Shown: in pieces, positions 19,399 to 28,943 of the stretch
How positions within the stretch are numbered: position 1 is the stretch's first letter
Layout of the letters: each line of letters starts with the position of its first letter
NCBI GenBank assembly: GCA_020638575.1
Contig: JACKIH010000003.1
Location: 3,335,001-3,399,000, forward strand
Length of the DNA: 64,000 bases
Reading direction: 5' to 3'
From: Rhodospirillaceae bacterium
GTDB lineage: Bacteria > Pseudomonadota > Alphaproteobacteria > DSM-16000 > Inquilinaceae
Made by a program: the position numbers and the translations under genes
Notes under the pieces: generated by a model
Told to the model about the DNA's origin: nothing
The model's input: the letters and a program-made list of their open reading frames with translations, nothing else
Database searches by the model: none

Positions 19399-20034
19399 TC
19401 AGAATGTTTCGAGCAGTTCCGCGTCCTCTGTCGCCGTGCCGCGGCGGTAACCTTCAATCGCCGGCAATGTATAGACACCTTCAGCCGGCCCCAATTCACG
19501 ACCCGTCGACAGGTCTTCAGGATCGGCAATCATCCGCGCCAGGTTCAAGTCGTTGGAGCACCGCGGCAAGGGAAGCAGAGAAACACCGCCGGAGCGATCA
19601 TACAATGTCCTATTTCCCTGGATGCAGGAAGTCGGCAGATAGACGGTGCGGGTGAGCGACAAGGTGACCACGTCGCGCGGGCTGGTGCTCATGTCGACGC
19701 GGCGCGAGGTGACGCCGAGTTCGGCCAGTTCGGCCTGTACCCCGTCGGCCCGCAGGAAGCCGAGCGGGCCGTGCCCGGCCACCACCAGCTCATCGCCCGG
19801 CTGCACGCCCACCTGCTCCAGGAAGCTGCGGATCTGGCTGCTCTGGGCGGGGCTGACGGTGGTGGCACCCGACGCGAACACCACGTCGTGGGAGACGCGC
19901 ACGGGATCGGCCAGGAATTCGTTGGTGGGCAGCGTGGTGCGCCCGCGGTCGTAGGGCACGCAGGCCGCGGTGACGCACAGCAGGAGGGCCGCAAGGCCCC
20001 GGCTGAAGGAAACGCTCAGAAGGCGAGATGTCAT
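19399..20034 (-). CDS. cpaD: Tad pilus lipoprotein CpaD
   Basis: This 211-residue outer-membrane lipoprotein is associated with the CpaC secretin. A signal peptide with lipobox VTAAC (cysteine near residue 25) is followed by a CpaD domain containing HDVVFASGATTVSPAQ, a SPRDVVTLSLTRTVYLPTSC stretch and CSNDLNLARMIADPEDL, the family's conserved CxNxxNLAxMxxxPxDL. The ATG at 20034 places the signal peptide properly; the upstream in-frame extension is not credible. Confidence 0.9.
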   Translation of the reverse strand: MTSRLLSVSFSRGLAALLLCVTAACVPYDRGRTTLPTNEFLADPVRVSHDVVFASGATTVSPAQSSQIRSFLEQVGVQPGDELVVAGHGPLGFLRADGVQAELAELGVTSRRVDMSTSPRDVVTLSLTRTVYLPTSCIQGNRTLYDRSGGVSLLPLPRCSNDLNLARMIADPEDLSTGRELGPAEGVYTLPAIEGYRRGTATEDAELLETF

Positions 20035-20138
20035 CGTCAGACCTCGTTTTCCCCGGCGGTCCGCGTGTCCTGGACCCTGCGGCAGCGGCATGCGGACGGG
20101 GGCCATCCCGACCGGACTGTGGGCCTCGGCGCACTCCG

Positions 20139-21575
20139 TCAATTCAGGATGAACCCGGCGAAAGGCCCGCGCCGGCCACCGCTGAACGCGCCATTGACGT
20201 CGGGACCGGAGAGCACGGCCGGTTCGGGATAGGTGCCCATCAGCACATCCCCGGTGTCCTGGTCCACCGGCGTGGTCAACCGCTGGGTGGGCAGCACGAC
20301 ATCCTGCGGATTGACCGGCCGCACCAGATACGGCGTCACCACGATCACCAGTTCCGTCTCGCTGTTCTCGAACTCCTCGGACTGGAAGAGCTGGCCGAGG
20401 ATGGGTATGTCGGCGAGGCCCGGGATACGGTCGAGCGACATGTCGTTCTCCAGCACCTGGAACAGGCCGGCGATGGCGAAGCTCTGGCCGCTGCCCAGCT
20501 CCACATTGGTTTCCGCCTGGCGGCTGGTGAACGAGGGCGAGGTGAGCCCGCCGCCCAGCGCCTCGGTGCCGAGCGGGCTGCGCACGCTGACCGCCACCTG
20601 CATGTTGATGCGGTTGCCCGACACGATCACCGGCGTGAAGCCGACGGAGACGCCGACCTCTTCCAGTTCGACACCGATCTCGCCCTCGGCGGTGACCTGG
20701 ATGATGGGGATTTCAGACCCGGCGAAGAACGAAGCCGGCTGCCCGGAAATCGTCGTCAGGTTGGGTTCGGCCAGCACCACGGCGAGGTTTTCCGATTCCA
20801 GAGCCTGCAGCAGCGCGTCCACATTGCCGCTTTGGAACCCGGCCAGGGCGTTGTTGCCGGCACCGAAGGCCGCGTCGGCCAACTGCGGCAGGCCCGGCGC
20901 GATGAAGAACGAGAACTCGCCGACATCGAATGCCGATTCCACATCCAGGCCCAGGTCGCGCGAATAGGTGCGCGAGACCTCGGCGACGCGGATGCGCAGG
21001 TTGATCTGGGTGGGACCGGTGACCCGGGTGCGGTTGATCAGCGCATCGCTGTTTTCCACGAACTGCGAGGCCACGCGCACGATGTCGTCGACCACGTCGG
21101 GGGATTCGACTTCGCCGGTGAGGATCAGGGTGTCGTTGCCCAGTGCCGTCAACTGCACGTCCGACGCACTGTCGATCTGGCGGATGGCGTCGGCCACCGG
21201 GGCGAGGTTCTGGCGCACGATGATGCGCAGGCTGGCCATCAGGTTTTCGTCGTAGTCGAGGATAAGGGCGTTGGTTTCGCCCACCGCCAGGCCGGACACC
21301 CAGAGCAGGCGTTCGGACGGCGAGATGTTGTTCACCTGGGCATTGGCGATGGTGTCGTCGGCCAGCAGCACCCGCAGGATCGGCCGCTCCAGGCGCAACA
21401 GGCGGCCTTCGCCGGCCGACAGCACCAGCGTGGTTTCTTCGCCCGCCAGCACCTCCACGTTCTGCGCTGCGGCCGGAGCGACGAAGCTCGCCAGCCAGAC
21501 GGCCGCCAAGGCCGCCACCAGGACGGCCTGGACGCCCGCCAACCGCAGATCGTCAAGACGGTGAAACGCTCTCAT
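20139..21575 (-). CDS. cpaC: Tad pilus secretin CpaC (RcpA)
   Basis: This 478-residue outer-membrane secretin is the channel for the Flp pilus. It has an N-terminal signal peptide (about 1-38, ending near PAAAQN), a pilus-formation N domain with LLRLERPILRVLLAD, and a BON-like part with DNTLILTGEVES-type sequence. A C-terminal secretin domain follows from about 240, with VLAEPNLTTISGQPASFFAG and a final FENSETELVIVVTPYLVRPV. Length and order agree with CpaC. Position between cpaB and cpaD is canonical. Confidence 0.94.
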   Translation of the reverse strand: MRAFHRLDDLRLAGVQAVLVAALAAVWLASFVAPAAAQNVEVLAGEETTLVLSAGEGRLLRLERPILRVLLADDTIANAQVNNISPSERLLWVSGLAVGETNALILDYDENLMASLRIIVRQNLAPVADAIRQIDSASDVQLTALGNDTLILTGEVESPDVVDDIVRVASQFVENSDALINRTRVTGPTQINLRIRVAEVSRTYSRDLGLDVESAFDVGEFSFFIAPGLPQLADAAFGAGNNALAGFQSGNVDALLQALESENLAVVLAEPNLTTISGQPASFFAGSEIPIIQVTAEGEIGVELEEVGVSVGFTPVIVSGNRINMQVAVSVRSPLGTEALGGGLTSPSFTSRQAETNVELGSGQSFAIAGLFQVLENDMSLDRIPGLADIPILGQLFQSEEFENSETELVIVVTPYLVRPVNPQDVVLPTQRLTTPVDQDTGDVLMGTYPEPAVLSGPDVNGAFSGGRRGPFAGFILN

Positions 21576-21636
21576 GTCCCGGCCCTTCTGCTTGGCATCC
21601 CCCGCTCCGCCGCCCGCCCGGCGCCCGCGCTGCGGC

Positions 21637-22713
21637 TCAGGGCATGTTACGCGCCTGCGAATTTACGGTTCCACCGGTCAAGGTAGCACCCGGATTGAAG
21701 TCCTCATTAATGAAACTTGCCGGCGGGCTCTGAATAACTTGCGCCTCGCTCCCCGGCTCGCCCCCGGCGACGCCCGACCCGGTCAGCATCTCGTAGGGAC
21801 TGAGCAGCGTCTGGCTGACTTCGCCGGCATAGGTCAGGGTCTGCCCGGTCACCGGCGACAAGGACGAGGTCGCCCCGAAGAACTCCGCCTCCGCGCCCGG
21901 CGGCAACGGCCGCTCCAGTTCGCGCGCCAGGGCGATGGCTTCGGGCTGGGCCGGATCGGTCAAGCTGCGCAGGCTCAGGCTGAGGGAGCCGGACGTCTGC
22001 AGCACGGTGATCATCTCCGCCTGGTGCGGCGTCACCTCCAGCGTCGCCAGTCCGCCCACCTGGGCACCGCCTTCCTGCGGCGCACCCAGGCTCTGGTCGA
22101 TGGCCAGCACGCGCATGTCCAGCAACACCGTCTCGCTCACCGAGAAGGTGATGTTCTCCTCGTCGGTCAGATCGGCCAGATTGGGCAGACCCTCGACGTC
22201 GACCGGCTGCACCTGGTGGGTGAGGATCACGTCCACGCGGTCGCCGGGATAGATGAAGCCGGCCGCTGCGGTGCGCGGGTTGATGGGAATGGTGGCGGCC
22301 CGCATGCCGGGGCCGAGCACGGCGGCCAGGAAGCCGCGTTCACCCGGCCGCGCCACCTGGAAGTTGGTGATCGGCTGGCCCTGGGCGATCGGCTCGCGCA
22401 CCACGGCACCGTAGAAGCTCTCGGGATCGCCGGTGCGGTCGCGCACCACGTAGCTCGGCGACAGGTTGTCGTCCGGCCAAGCCTGCCAGCGCAGGTCCTC
22501 GGGGCGAATCAGGCGCCCCACCGGCAGGCTTTCGGTGGTCACGAGCACTTGCGCGAATTCCGGCTGTGCTTGCTCGACCGTGCGCGGCTCCAGCTCGCGC
22601 AGGCGTGCCTCGGCGGCCACCCGCTCCTGCTCCAGCCAGCGCTGCACCAAATGGAACGTCCCGTATCCCACGCCTGCGGCCAAGAGGAGAAGTACGAGCA
22701 CCCTGATGAGCAT
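21637..22713 (-). CDS. cpaB: Tad pilus assembly protein CpaB (RcpC)
   Basis: This 358-residue periplasmic protein has one N-terminal membrane anchor (about 3-22). A SAF domain follows (about 54-125, VLVTTESLPVGRLIRPEDL, then FQVARPGERGFL). The RcpC/CpaB domain shows RAATIPINPRTAAAGFIYPG and DRVDVILTH. CpaB is required for Flp pilus assembly, probably stabilising the secretin. The C-terminal 60 residues are Gly/Ser/Thr-rich and variable. It is spaced 18 bases after cpaA. Confidence 0.93.
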   Translation of the reverse strand: MLIRVLVLLLLAAGVGYGTFHLVQRWLEQERVAAEARLRELEPRTVEQAQPEFAQVLVTTESLPVGRLIRPEDLRWQAWPDDNLSPSYVVRDRTGDPESFYGAVVREPIAQGQPITNFQVARPGERGFLAAVLGPGMRAATIPINPRTAAAGFIYPGDRVDVILTHQVQPVDVEGLPNLADLTDEENITFSVSETVLLDMRVLAIDQSLGAPQEGGAQVGGLATLEVTPHQAEMITVLQTSGSLSLSLRSLTDPAQPEAIALARELERPLPPGAEAEFFGATSSLSPVTGQTLTYAGEVSQTLLSPYEMLTGSGVAGGEPGSEAQVIQSPPASFINEDFNPGATLTGGTVNSQARNMP

Positions 22714-22731
22714 AATCCAACTCCCCAGTGC

Positions 22732-23223
22732 CTAAAGCACTCCAAGATGGCCGAGCGACAGGTAAAGCGCGCCAACAGCAATCGCGACGCCGTAGGGAAG
22801 ACGCTGGCCACGCAAGGGTCTGCGTTGCCCCTCCTTGCCCCGCAGCTTCGCCGAAACCACCGCTAAGGTCAAGGAAACAAGGAGTCCCAAAGCCATAACG
22901 CCACCCGTTAAGGCAATAGTGTAAACAAAAAGGAAGATCTGTTCAGGTCCGGCCCATAAAGATATCGCGGCGATCAGCTTGACGTCGCCGCCGCCCAACC
23001 AGCGCATGACGAACAGCCCGAAGCCGACCGCCAGTACGATCGCCGCCACCAGGACCGACCACAGCGCTTCGTGCCACAGCCCCAGTACGGCGACGCGGAC
23101 CGCAAACAGTCCCACCACCGCCGCCGGTAGCGCGTTGGGAATGCGGAACCGGCGGATATCGCCGACCGCTGCGGCGATGCTGAGGCCGAGCAGGCCGAGC
23201 CAGAAGGCGTCATCCAGCGTCAT
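22732..23223 (-). CDS. cpaA: Flp prepilin peptidase CpaA (TadV), A24 family
   Basis: This 163-residue polytopic aspartic peptidase cleaves Flp-type prepilins. The two catalytic aspartates are visible in AAAVGDIRRFRIPNALP (first D, near residue 22) and GGGDVKLIAAISLW (GxGD motif, near residue 80). About five hydrophobic segments fit the minimal TadV form without a methylase domain. The ATG at 23223 is chosen; longer in-frame extension has no membrane or signal character. It is the first gene of the minus-strand tad operon, and its promoter would share the 126-base spacer with the divergent membrane-protein gene at 23350. Confidence 0.9.
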   Translation of the reverse strand: MTLDDAFWLGLLGLSIAAAVGDIRRFRIPNALPAAVVGLFAVRVAVLGLWHEALWSVLVAAIVLAVGFGLFVMRWLGGGDVKLIAAISLWAGPEQIFLFVYTIALTGGVMALGLLVSLTLAVVSAKLRGKEGQRRPLRGQRLPYGVAIAVGALYLSLGHLGVL

Positions 23224-23349
23224 GGCGTCCCCCCGCCCGTGGACCGGCCAAACCGGCGCGAAACCCGCTGCCACCCTTGCCTGCGCGCCCTTCCGCCACC
23301 GCACCGAGTGCCGTATGGTCCCTGCCATGGCTGCCGGATGCACCGCGCG

Positions 23350-25200
23350 ATGAGTTCAGAGCCCCGTTCGGCGTGGATCATAGTTGTATTCCTGGCTGCC
23401 ATAATTGTCGGCATGGCGGCCTATTTCTTTTTCATCAGCCCGACGTGGCCACCAGACTACATCGGCAACGATACCTATAGCCGGATGGTGCGGGTGGTCC
23501 AGTTGTGGACCAGCGGAAGTTGGTACGACAGTCATATCGACCGCATCTGGCCGGATGGGCTGACCTCCCATTGGACCCGCCCGCTCGATGCCCTGATCAT
23601 CCTGCTGTCGCTGCCCATCATGCTAGCGCGCCCGGCCGCCGAAGCGCTGCACCTGGGCGGCTGGTTCATCGGGCCGGTGCTGCATGTGGCCACGGTGGTG
23701 GTTCTCGTGGCGGGCCTGCGCGGCGTGCTGCGGCCGAGCGAACTGTTCTTCGCCGCCGCCGCCTTCGTCTTCATCCCGCCGATCTATCACAACTTCTATC
23801 CCGGCCGGCCGGACCACAACTCGGTGTTCATCTTCACCATTGCGGTGACGATCGTCTGCCTGGCGCAGCTCTTCACCCGCGGGCCGCAGCGGCTGCGCTG
23901 GGCCTGGCTGCTGGGCGGCTGCCTTGCCTTCGCGGTGTGGGCCAACATGTCGGCGATGCTGCTGGCCGTCACGGTGCCGGTGGTGCTGGGCGTCCGCTGG
24001 CTGGTGTCCGGCGGCACCTGGACGCGCGCGAACCTGAGCGTCGCGGCGGCGGCGGCGGGTGCCATGGCCCTGGCCCTCCTGCTGGAGCGGCCCTGGCCCG
24101 ATCCGCTGACGGTGGTGGAATTCGACCGCATCTCCGTCGCCCACTTGGCCGCCTTCGCGGCGCTCCTGTCGGTGTGGGCGGCGGTCGCGGCCGTGCAAGC
24201 CGTACGTCCCGGCTGGACCGCGGGTACCGCGGGGCGCGTCCTCGTCGGCGCCCCCCTCGCGGCCGCGGGCGCTGCGGCGCTGCTGGCGGCTTTCCCGGAG
24301 TTTCTCGCCAGCAATCAGGGCGTCCATATCGACGCGCTCTACGCGCGTACGCGCAGCATCTACATCATCGAATACACCCCCGTCCTCACCGCCGCGGACT
24401 TTGCGTCCCTGGCCGCTCTGGCCGAGGCGATCGTGCGGGAAGCCGTATGGGTGCTCTACTGGGTGATCGGTGCGGCGGTGCTGGCGGCGATGGCGGTGGT
24501 GCGGCGTGACGGCCGCTGGCTGTGGATCGCCTTGACGGCGCTGGTGGCGATCCACGTGGAGTTCACCTGGCCGCTCAAACCCGCCTGGGTGCAGTCGATC
24601 GCTGCGTTCGCGGCCATCGGCTACGGCGTCCTCATCGGTTGGCTGTTCGCGCGACTCGGGGGCTTCGCCTTGATCCCGCGCGTGTTCGCGCGCACCACGG
24701 TATTGGCCGCCCTGATCGCCGGGCCGGTGCTGGTGCAGGCGGTCAGCGGCGACCAGATGGCCAACGTGACCATGCTGGACACGTGCGACATCGATGCCCT
24801 GGCCGATGCCATCGACCGGGATTTGCCGCCCCGGCCGATGCTTGGCATCATGGCCCATGCCGATTTCGGCCCGCACATCCTCTACCGGACCGCCCATGCC
24901 GTGTACTCGATCCCCAACCACCGGTGGCAGCCGGGCTACACCTTGACCTACGAGGTGATGACCGCCCGGGATCCTGGGGAGGCGCGGCGCGTCATGGAGG
25001 CCGCCGATGCCGACATCCTGGTGGTGTGCAACAGCGGCCACAGCTTCCTCGTGCCGGACGACGGGCCGCCGACCCTGCGCCAGCGCCTTATCGACGGCGA
25101 CCCGCCCGACTGGCTGGAGCCTATGGATGTGCCGCCCGAGGTGGGGGCCGGCCTGCGTGCCTACCGGGTGGTGGAGCCGCCGCACGATGGAGGCGGCTAG
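23350..25200 (+). CDS. Polytopic GT-C-like membrane protein, distantly STT3/PglB-like
   Basis: This 616-residue protein has about 12 membrane segments and a soluble C-terminal part of about 130 residues. The first outer loop carries IGNDTYSRMVRV (D41, R45), and a later loop carries YPGRPDHNSVF (D155, H156). Paired acidic and Asp-His motifs in loops after membrane segments are the layout of GT-C enzymes such as STT3/PglB oligosaccharyltransferases, which use lipid-linked sugars. Related proteins with a 'DDxMRxV...WxxxxD' opening are common in Alphaproteobacteria, but their activity is not established. The ATG at 23350 has no clear ribosome-binding site. It is followed directly by glycosyltransferase genes, and the C-terminus ends four bases before the next start. 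Confidence 0.65.
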   Translation: MSSEPRSAWIIVVFLAAIIVGMAAYFFFISPTWPPDYIGNDTYSRMVRVVQLWTSGSWYDSHIDRIWPDGLTSHWTRPLDALIILLSLPIMLARPAAEALHLGGWFIGPVLHVATVVVLVAGLRGVLRPSELFFAAAAFVFIPPIYHNFYPGRPDHNSVFIFTIAVTIVCLAQLFTRGPQRLRWAWLLGGCLAFAVWANMSAMLLAVTVPVVLGVRWLVSGGTWTRANLSVAAAAAGAMALALLLERPWPDPLTVVEFDRISVAHLAAFAALLSVWAAVAAVQAVRPGWTAGTAGRVLVGAPLAAAGAAALLAAFPEFLASNQGVHIDALYARTRSIYIIEYTPVLTAADFASLAALAEAIVREAVWVLYWVIGAAVLAAMAVVRRDGRWLWIALTALVAIHVEFTWPLKPAWVQSIAAFAAIGYGVLIGWLFARLGGFALIPRVFARTTVLAALIAGPVLVQAVSGDQMANVTMLDTCDIDALADAIDRDLPPRPMLGIMAHADFGPHILYRTAHAVYSIPNHRWQPGYTLTYEVMTARDPGEARRVMEAADADILVVCNSGHSFLVPDDGPPTLRQRLIDGDPPDWLEPMDVPPEVGAGLRAYRVVEPPHDGGG

Positions 25201-25203
25201 CCC

Positions 25204-26193
25204 TTGGCCAAGCTGATCATCCACATCCCCTGCTTCAACGAAGCCGCCACCCTGCCGACGGCGCTGAAGGAGCTGCCGCGCCAGGTGCCCGGCTTCGACG
25301 CGGTGGAGTGGATGATCACCGATGACGGCTCCACCGACGACACCGCGGCGGTCGCCCGCGCCAACGGCGTCGACCACGTCAACCGGCTGCCGCGCAACCG
25401 CGGCCTCGCCGCCGCCTTCATGACCGGCATCATCGCCGCTCTGCGCGCCGGCGCCGATGTGATCGTCAACACCGATGCCGACAACCAGTACGACCCGGCC
25501 TGCATCCCCGACCTGGTGGCGCCCATCGTGCAGGGCCGGGCGGAAATGGTGGTGGGGGCGCGGCCGATCGCCGACACCGCGGAGTTCTCCTGGCTGAAGA
25601 AACGGCTGCAGGCGGCGGGAAGCTGGGCCGTGCGGGTGGCCAGCGGCACCGACGTGCCCGATGCCCCCAGCGGCTTCCGCGCCTTCAGCCGCGACGTGGC
25701 CATGCGCCTTTACGTCTTCAACGCCTACACCTACACGCTGGAGACCATCATCCAGGCCGGCCGCCAGGGCATGACGGTGACGTCGGTGCCGGTGCGCACC
25801 AACCCGGCGCTGCGGCCGTCGCGGCTGATGCGCTCCATGCGGTCCTACGTGTGGCGTTCGGTGCTGACGATCCTGCGTATCTTCGTGCTCTACAAGCCGG
25901 TGCGCTTCTTCGCCCTGTGCGGCCTGGTGGTGGCGGTGCCGGGCGTGCTGCTGGGCCTGCGCTTCCTCTATTTCTACCTGACCGGCGGCGGGGCCGGGAA
26001 CGTGCAGTCGCTGATCCTGGTGGCGGTGCTGCTGATCAGCGCGGTCATCATCTTTGCCGCCGGCCTCCTGTCCGATCTGGTGGCGGCCAACCGCACGCTG
26101 CTGGCGGAGATCCGCACCAACCAGCTCCGTGCGGAACTGGAGGGGCGCGCGGCAGGCGTCCAGGACGGTCATGGCCGGCCCGCCGGGCGATAG
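25204..26193 (+). CDS. Family 2 glycosyltransferase with C-terminal membrane hairpin (polyprenyl-phosphate type)
   Basis: This 329-residue enzyme has a GT-A domain: LIIHIPCFNEAATLPTAL at the N-terminus, DDGSTDDTAAVA near residue 40 and the DAD metal motif in VIVNTDADNQYDPAC near 95. Two membrane segments follow (about 235-262 and 275-298). This is the plan of DPM1/polyprenyl-phosphate sugar synthases, which charge lipid carriers. The start is a TTG at 25204, three bases after the previous stop, in line with MAKLIIHIPCFNEA. It may feed a lipid-linked sugar to the GT-C-like protein encoded just upstream; that link is inference. Confidence 0.85.
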   Translation: MAKLIIHIPCFNEAATLPTALKELPRQVPGFDAVEWMITDDGSTDDTAAVARANGVDHVNRLPRNRGLAAAFMTGIIAALRAGADVIVNTDADNQYDPACIPDLVAPIVQGRAEMVVGARPIADTAEFSWLKKRLQAAGSWAVRVASGTDVPDAPSGFRAFSRDVAMRLYVFNAYTYTLETIIQAGRQGMTVTSVPVRTNPALRPSRLMRSMRSYVWRSVLTILRIFVLYKPVRFFALCGLVVAVPGVLLGLRFLYFYLTGGGAGNVQSLILVAVLLISAVIIFAAGLLSDLVAANRTLLAEIRTNQLRAELEGRAAGVQDGHGRPAGR

Positions 26194-27280
26194 CCGGCCC
26201 ATCCTCTTCGTCACCCGCAAATGGCCGCCGGCCGTCGGCGGCATGGAGCTCTATTCGCGCGAACTGGCGGATGCCTACCGCCACCTCGGGCCAACCGGGG
26301 TGCTGGCCCTGCCGGGGCGGGCGGACGGGCGGCCGCCGCACCTTCTGCGCCTGCTCGGCTTCATGGTGACGACGGCGGCAGCCCTGGCGTGGCGGGGCCG
26401 GCGCTACCGCCTGATCCATTTCGGCGACCTCGTGCTCTTCCCCCTGTGCGTGTGGGCGCGGCTATGGGCGCCGGGCACGCGGCGGATCGTCACCGTGCAT
26501 GGGCTCGACCTGCTCTATGGCCGGCGCCGGGGCGCGTTGCCCCGGCTCTATCGCGGCTATCTGGCGATGACGCGCGCGCTGCAGGGCAGTGCCGATGCTT
26601 TCGTCGCCAACTCCAGCTCGACGCGGCAGGTGGCGGAGGCGGCGGGGTTCCGCCGCGTCCGCGCGGTGCCGCTGGCGATCGCGCTCGCCGGCGACGATCC
26701 GCAGCCGGCGGACCTGGCGATGGCCGATCCCCCGTTCGTGCTGTTCGTCGGCCGCCTGGTGCCGCGCAAGGGGGCGGCGTGGTTTGCGAGCAGCGTGCTG
26801 CCGCTGTTGTCCGAAGAGGTGACCTTTGTTGTGGTGGGGGCCGCCTGGGATGCCGGGGAGGCGGCGGGGCTGGCGGCCGCCCCGCGGTGCCGGCATCTGG
26901 GGCGGCTGCCGGATGCCGAGGTGGCGGCATTGCGCCGGTCCGCCGTGGCGGTGGTGCTGCCCAACCAGCCGGGAGGTGCTGCCGATATCGAGGGCTTCGG
27001 GCTCGCCGCCCTGGAGGCTGCGGCCGCCGGCATCGTCGTGGCGTCGCGGTTGGAAGGGCTGATCGACGCCGTGGCGGACGGCGAGACCGGCTTTCTGGAG
27101 GATCCCGGCGACCCCGGCGCCTGGGCACGCCGCCTCCAAGACCTGCTCGACTGGCCGGCGGAGCGCCGCGCGGCCTTCGTCGCCGCGAGCCGCGCCGTCC
27201 TTCGCGAGCGCTACGCCTGGGACCGGGTGGCGCGCGACACCTTGGCGGCGGGCGAGCCAACGGAAGGGCAACGGCCATGA
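26171..27280 (+). CDS. Family 4 glycosyltransferase
   Basis: This 369-residue GT-B enzyme opens with RPILFVTRKWPPAVGGMELY, the family 4 acceptor-domain start, with TVHGLDLLYGRRRG near residue 105. The C-terminal nucleotide-sugar domain has FVLFVGRLVPRKGAAWF and EGFGLAALEAAAAGIVVASR, containing the E-x7-E pattern. It probably adds one sugar during surface glycan assembly. The ATG overlaps the end of the preceding gene by 23 bases, and its stop overlaps the next start (ATGA), so 23350-28005 reads as one coupled operon. Confidence 0.88.
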   Translation: MAGPPGDSRPILFVTRKWPPAVGGMELYSRELADAYRHLGPTGVLALPGRADGRPPHLLRLLGFMVTTAAALAWRGRRYRLIHFGDLVLFPLCVWARLWAPGTRRIVTVHGLDLLYGRRRGALPRLYRGYLAMTRALQGSADAFVANSSSTRQVAEAAGFRRVRAVPLAIALAGDDPQPADLAMADPPFVLFVGRLVPRKGAAWFASSVLPLLSEEVTFVVVGAAWDAGEAAGLAAAPRCRHLGRLPDAEVAALRRSAVAVVLPNQPGGAADIEGFGLAALEAAAAGIVVASRLEGLIDAVADGETGFLEDPGDPGAWARRLQDLLDWPAERRAAFVAASRAVLRERYAWDRVARDTLAAGEPTEGQRP

Positions 27281-28005
27281 AATCGCTGGTGCAGCGCACC
27301 CTCAGGCGGCGGCTTCGCAGCGAACGCCTCTACAACCTGGCGCGCCGCTGCCTGCTCGTCTGGCAGTATGTCACCAAGACCCCGGACGATCCGGAGTTCC
27401 GGGTCTTCGCCAAGGCCGGCCTCGGCGATGGCGACCTGATCCTCGACATCGGCGCCAACGGTGGCCAGGCTGCCGTGGCCCTGGCGGCACTGTGCCCCGG
27501 TTGCCGCATCCTGTCGTTCGAGCCCAACCCGGCCCTGTGGCGCGAGCTGGACTTCGTCGGCCGCCTGATCGGCCGGCGCCACAGCTACGAGCGCTTCGGG
27601 CTGGGGGACGAAGCCGCCGAGGTGCCGTTCTTCATCCCCCATTTCGGCCGGCTGCCGGTGACCACGCGGGCCGGCATCGACCGGGCGGCGGTGGAAGAGC
27701 ACGCCGACCGGCTGTTGCGCGAGCTGGGGGAGCGGCCGACCGTGGTGGAGTCCTCCATCCAGATCCGCCGGCTGGACGAGTTGGACCTGGCTCCGGCGGC
27801 CGTGAAGATCGATGTGGAAGGGGCGGAGCTTGCGGTCTTGCAAGGGATGACCCGGACGCTTGCGGGGGCCGCCACCCGCCTGGTCTTCATCGAGAACAAT
27901 GTGCGCCTGGCGGACTGCTCAGCCCTGCTGGCGGAGCTGGGGTTTGCGGAGGCGGACGAGGGCCTCTCGCTGAACCGCCTGTTCCTGAGGCGGCCCGGCC
28001 CCTGA
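27277..28005 (+). CDS. FkbM-family SAM-dependent methyltransferase
   Basis: This 242-residue protein has the SAM-binding motif DLILDIGANGGQAAVALA near residue 50, ILSFEPNPALWREL for motif II, and the family signature AAVKIDVEGAELAVLQGM near residue 178. FkbM enzymes usually O-methylate sugars or small molecules. In this glycan operon sugar methylation is the likely role. The start overlaps the family 4 glycosyltransferase stop. It is the last gene of the run. A 69-base spacer separates it from a convergent gene. Confidence 0.9.
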   Translation: MKSLVQRTLRRRLRSERLYNLARRCLLVWQYVTKTPDDPEFRVFAKAGLGDGDLILDIGANGGQAAVALAALCPGCRILSFEPNPALWRELDFVGRLIGRRHSYERFGLGDEAAEVPFFIPHFGRLPVTTRAGIDRAAVEEHADRLLRELGERPTVVESSIQIRRLDELDLAPAAVKIDVEGAELAVLQGMTRTLAGAATRLVFIENNVRLADCSALLAELGFAEADEGLSLNRLFLRRPGP

Positions 28006-28074
28006 TCACCGGGCCCAGCGCCGGCGCGCGGCGCGACGGCCTCCAGGTCCGCGGCCAAGCCGGGCAGTGTGGCC

Positions 28075-28821
28075 TCAGAGCCGGTGTCTGGCGGAGCGGT
28101 AGGGCTCATAGAGCGCCCAGAACAGCCGGTTCAGCGCCTTCTGAGCAAGGGTGCGGGCGTAGCGCCGCTGCACCAGCCGCTCCTCCGCGAAACGGATCTT
28201 GAGGCTCGGCCAGTCGCTGCGCGAACTGATGCCGGCCTCGCCCATCACCGACAACACCTCGCCGACGGCGCTAAAGGCGATCCCCCGGTCCAGCGCGCGC
28301 AGGAAGAAGTCGTAGTCCATGGCGATCCTCAAGGTCGGATCGAACGGACCCAGCCTTTCGATCAGTCCGTGCCGGCAGAAAATGCCCTGGTGGCGGGTGC
28401 CGCAGCGGTAGCGCATTGCGGGGCTGTGGTAGGCCTGCGGGAGGCGCCGTTGGCGGCCGCCGATGGTCTTCAGCACGGCGAAGCCGACGATGTCCGCACC
28501 ATCGGCGAGGTGGTGTGCCGCCATCTCCAGGGCACGGTCGTCGACGAGCACGTCGTCGGCGTGGAGGACCAGCACGAAATCGCCGGTGGCCAGCGCCCAG
28601 CCCTTGTTCATCGCCTCGGAGATGCCGCTGTCAGGCTCGCTCACCACCACCAGGCCGTCGCGGCGGTAGCGCTCGATGATGGCCAACGTGCCATCGGTGG
28701 ACGCACCGTCGATGACGATGTGCTCGACGGCGGGATAGGTTTGCCGGCCGACCGACGCTAAGGTCGCCTCGATCGTCTCGGCGGCATTGAAGCAGGCGGT
28801 TACGACGGAGAGCTTGAGCAT
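28075..28821 (-). CDS. Family 2 glycosyltransferase
   Basis: This 248-residue soluble GT-A enzyme begins KLSVVTACFNAAETIEATLA, with HIVIDGASTDGTLAIIE near residue 35, and the metal-binding region appears as VLVLHADDVLVDD near 85. DYDFFLRALDRG near 170 is the usual ED/DYDFxLRA element. No membrane segment is present. It is a putative sugar transferase of the surface-glycan locus, divergent from the gene at 28944. Sugar donor unknown. Confidence 0.9.
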   Translation of the reverse strand: MLKLSVVTACFNAAETIEATLASVGRQTYPAVEHIVIDGASTDGTLAIIERYRRDGLVVVSEPDSGISEAMNKGWALATGDFVLVLHADDVLVDDRALEMAAHHLADGADIVGFAVLKTIGGRQRRLPQAYHSPAMRYRCGTRHQGIFCRHGLIERLGPFDPTLRIAMDYDFFLRALDRGIAFSAVGEVLSVMGEAGISSRSDWPSLKIRFAEERLVQRRYARTLAQKALNRLFWALYEPYRSARHRL

Positions 28822-28943
28822 GGCGGCGGCCCAATTGCGATGCTGAGGGCGGCGAGGAGCATGATGGCACCTGTGTGGTGGCCGGGCGTGACCGCGCAGC
28901 GGATCCGTGCGGGCGCGGGCGCGGGTGCGGGCGGGGGCGGGGC

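Noticed and set aside
23623..26244. 873-codon open frame on the minus strand
   Set aside because: Shadow of the GT-C-like and GT2 genes; composition dominated by Arg, His, Gly and Gln with no domain.
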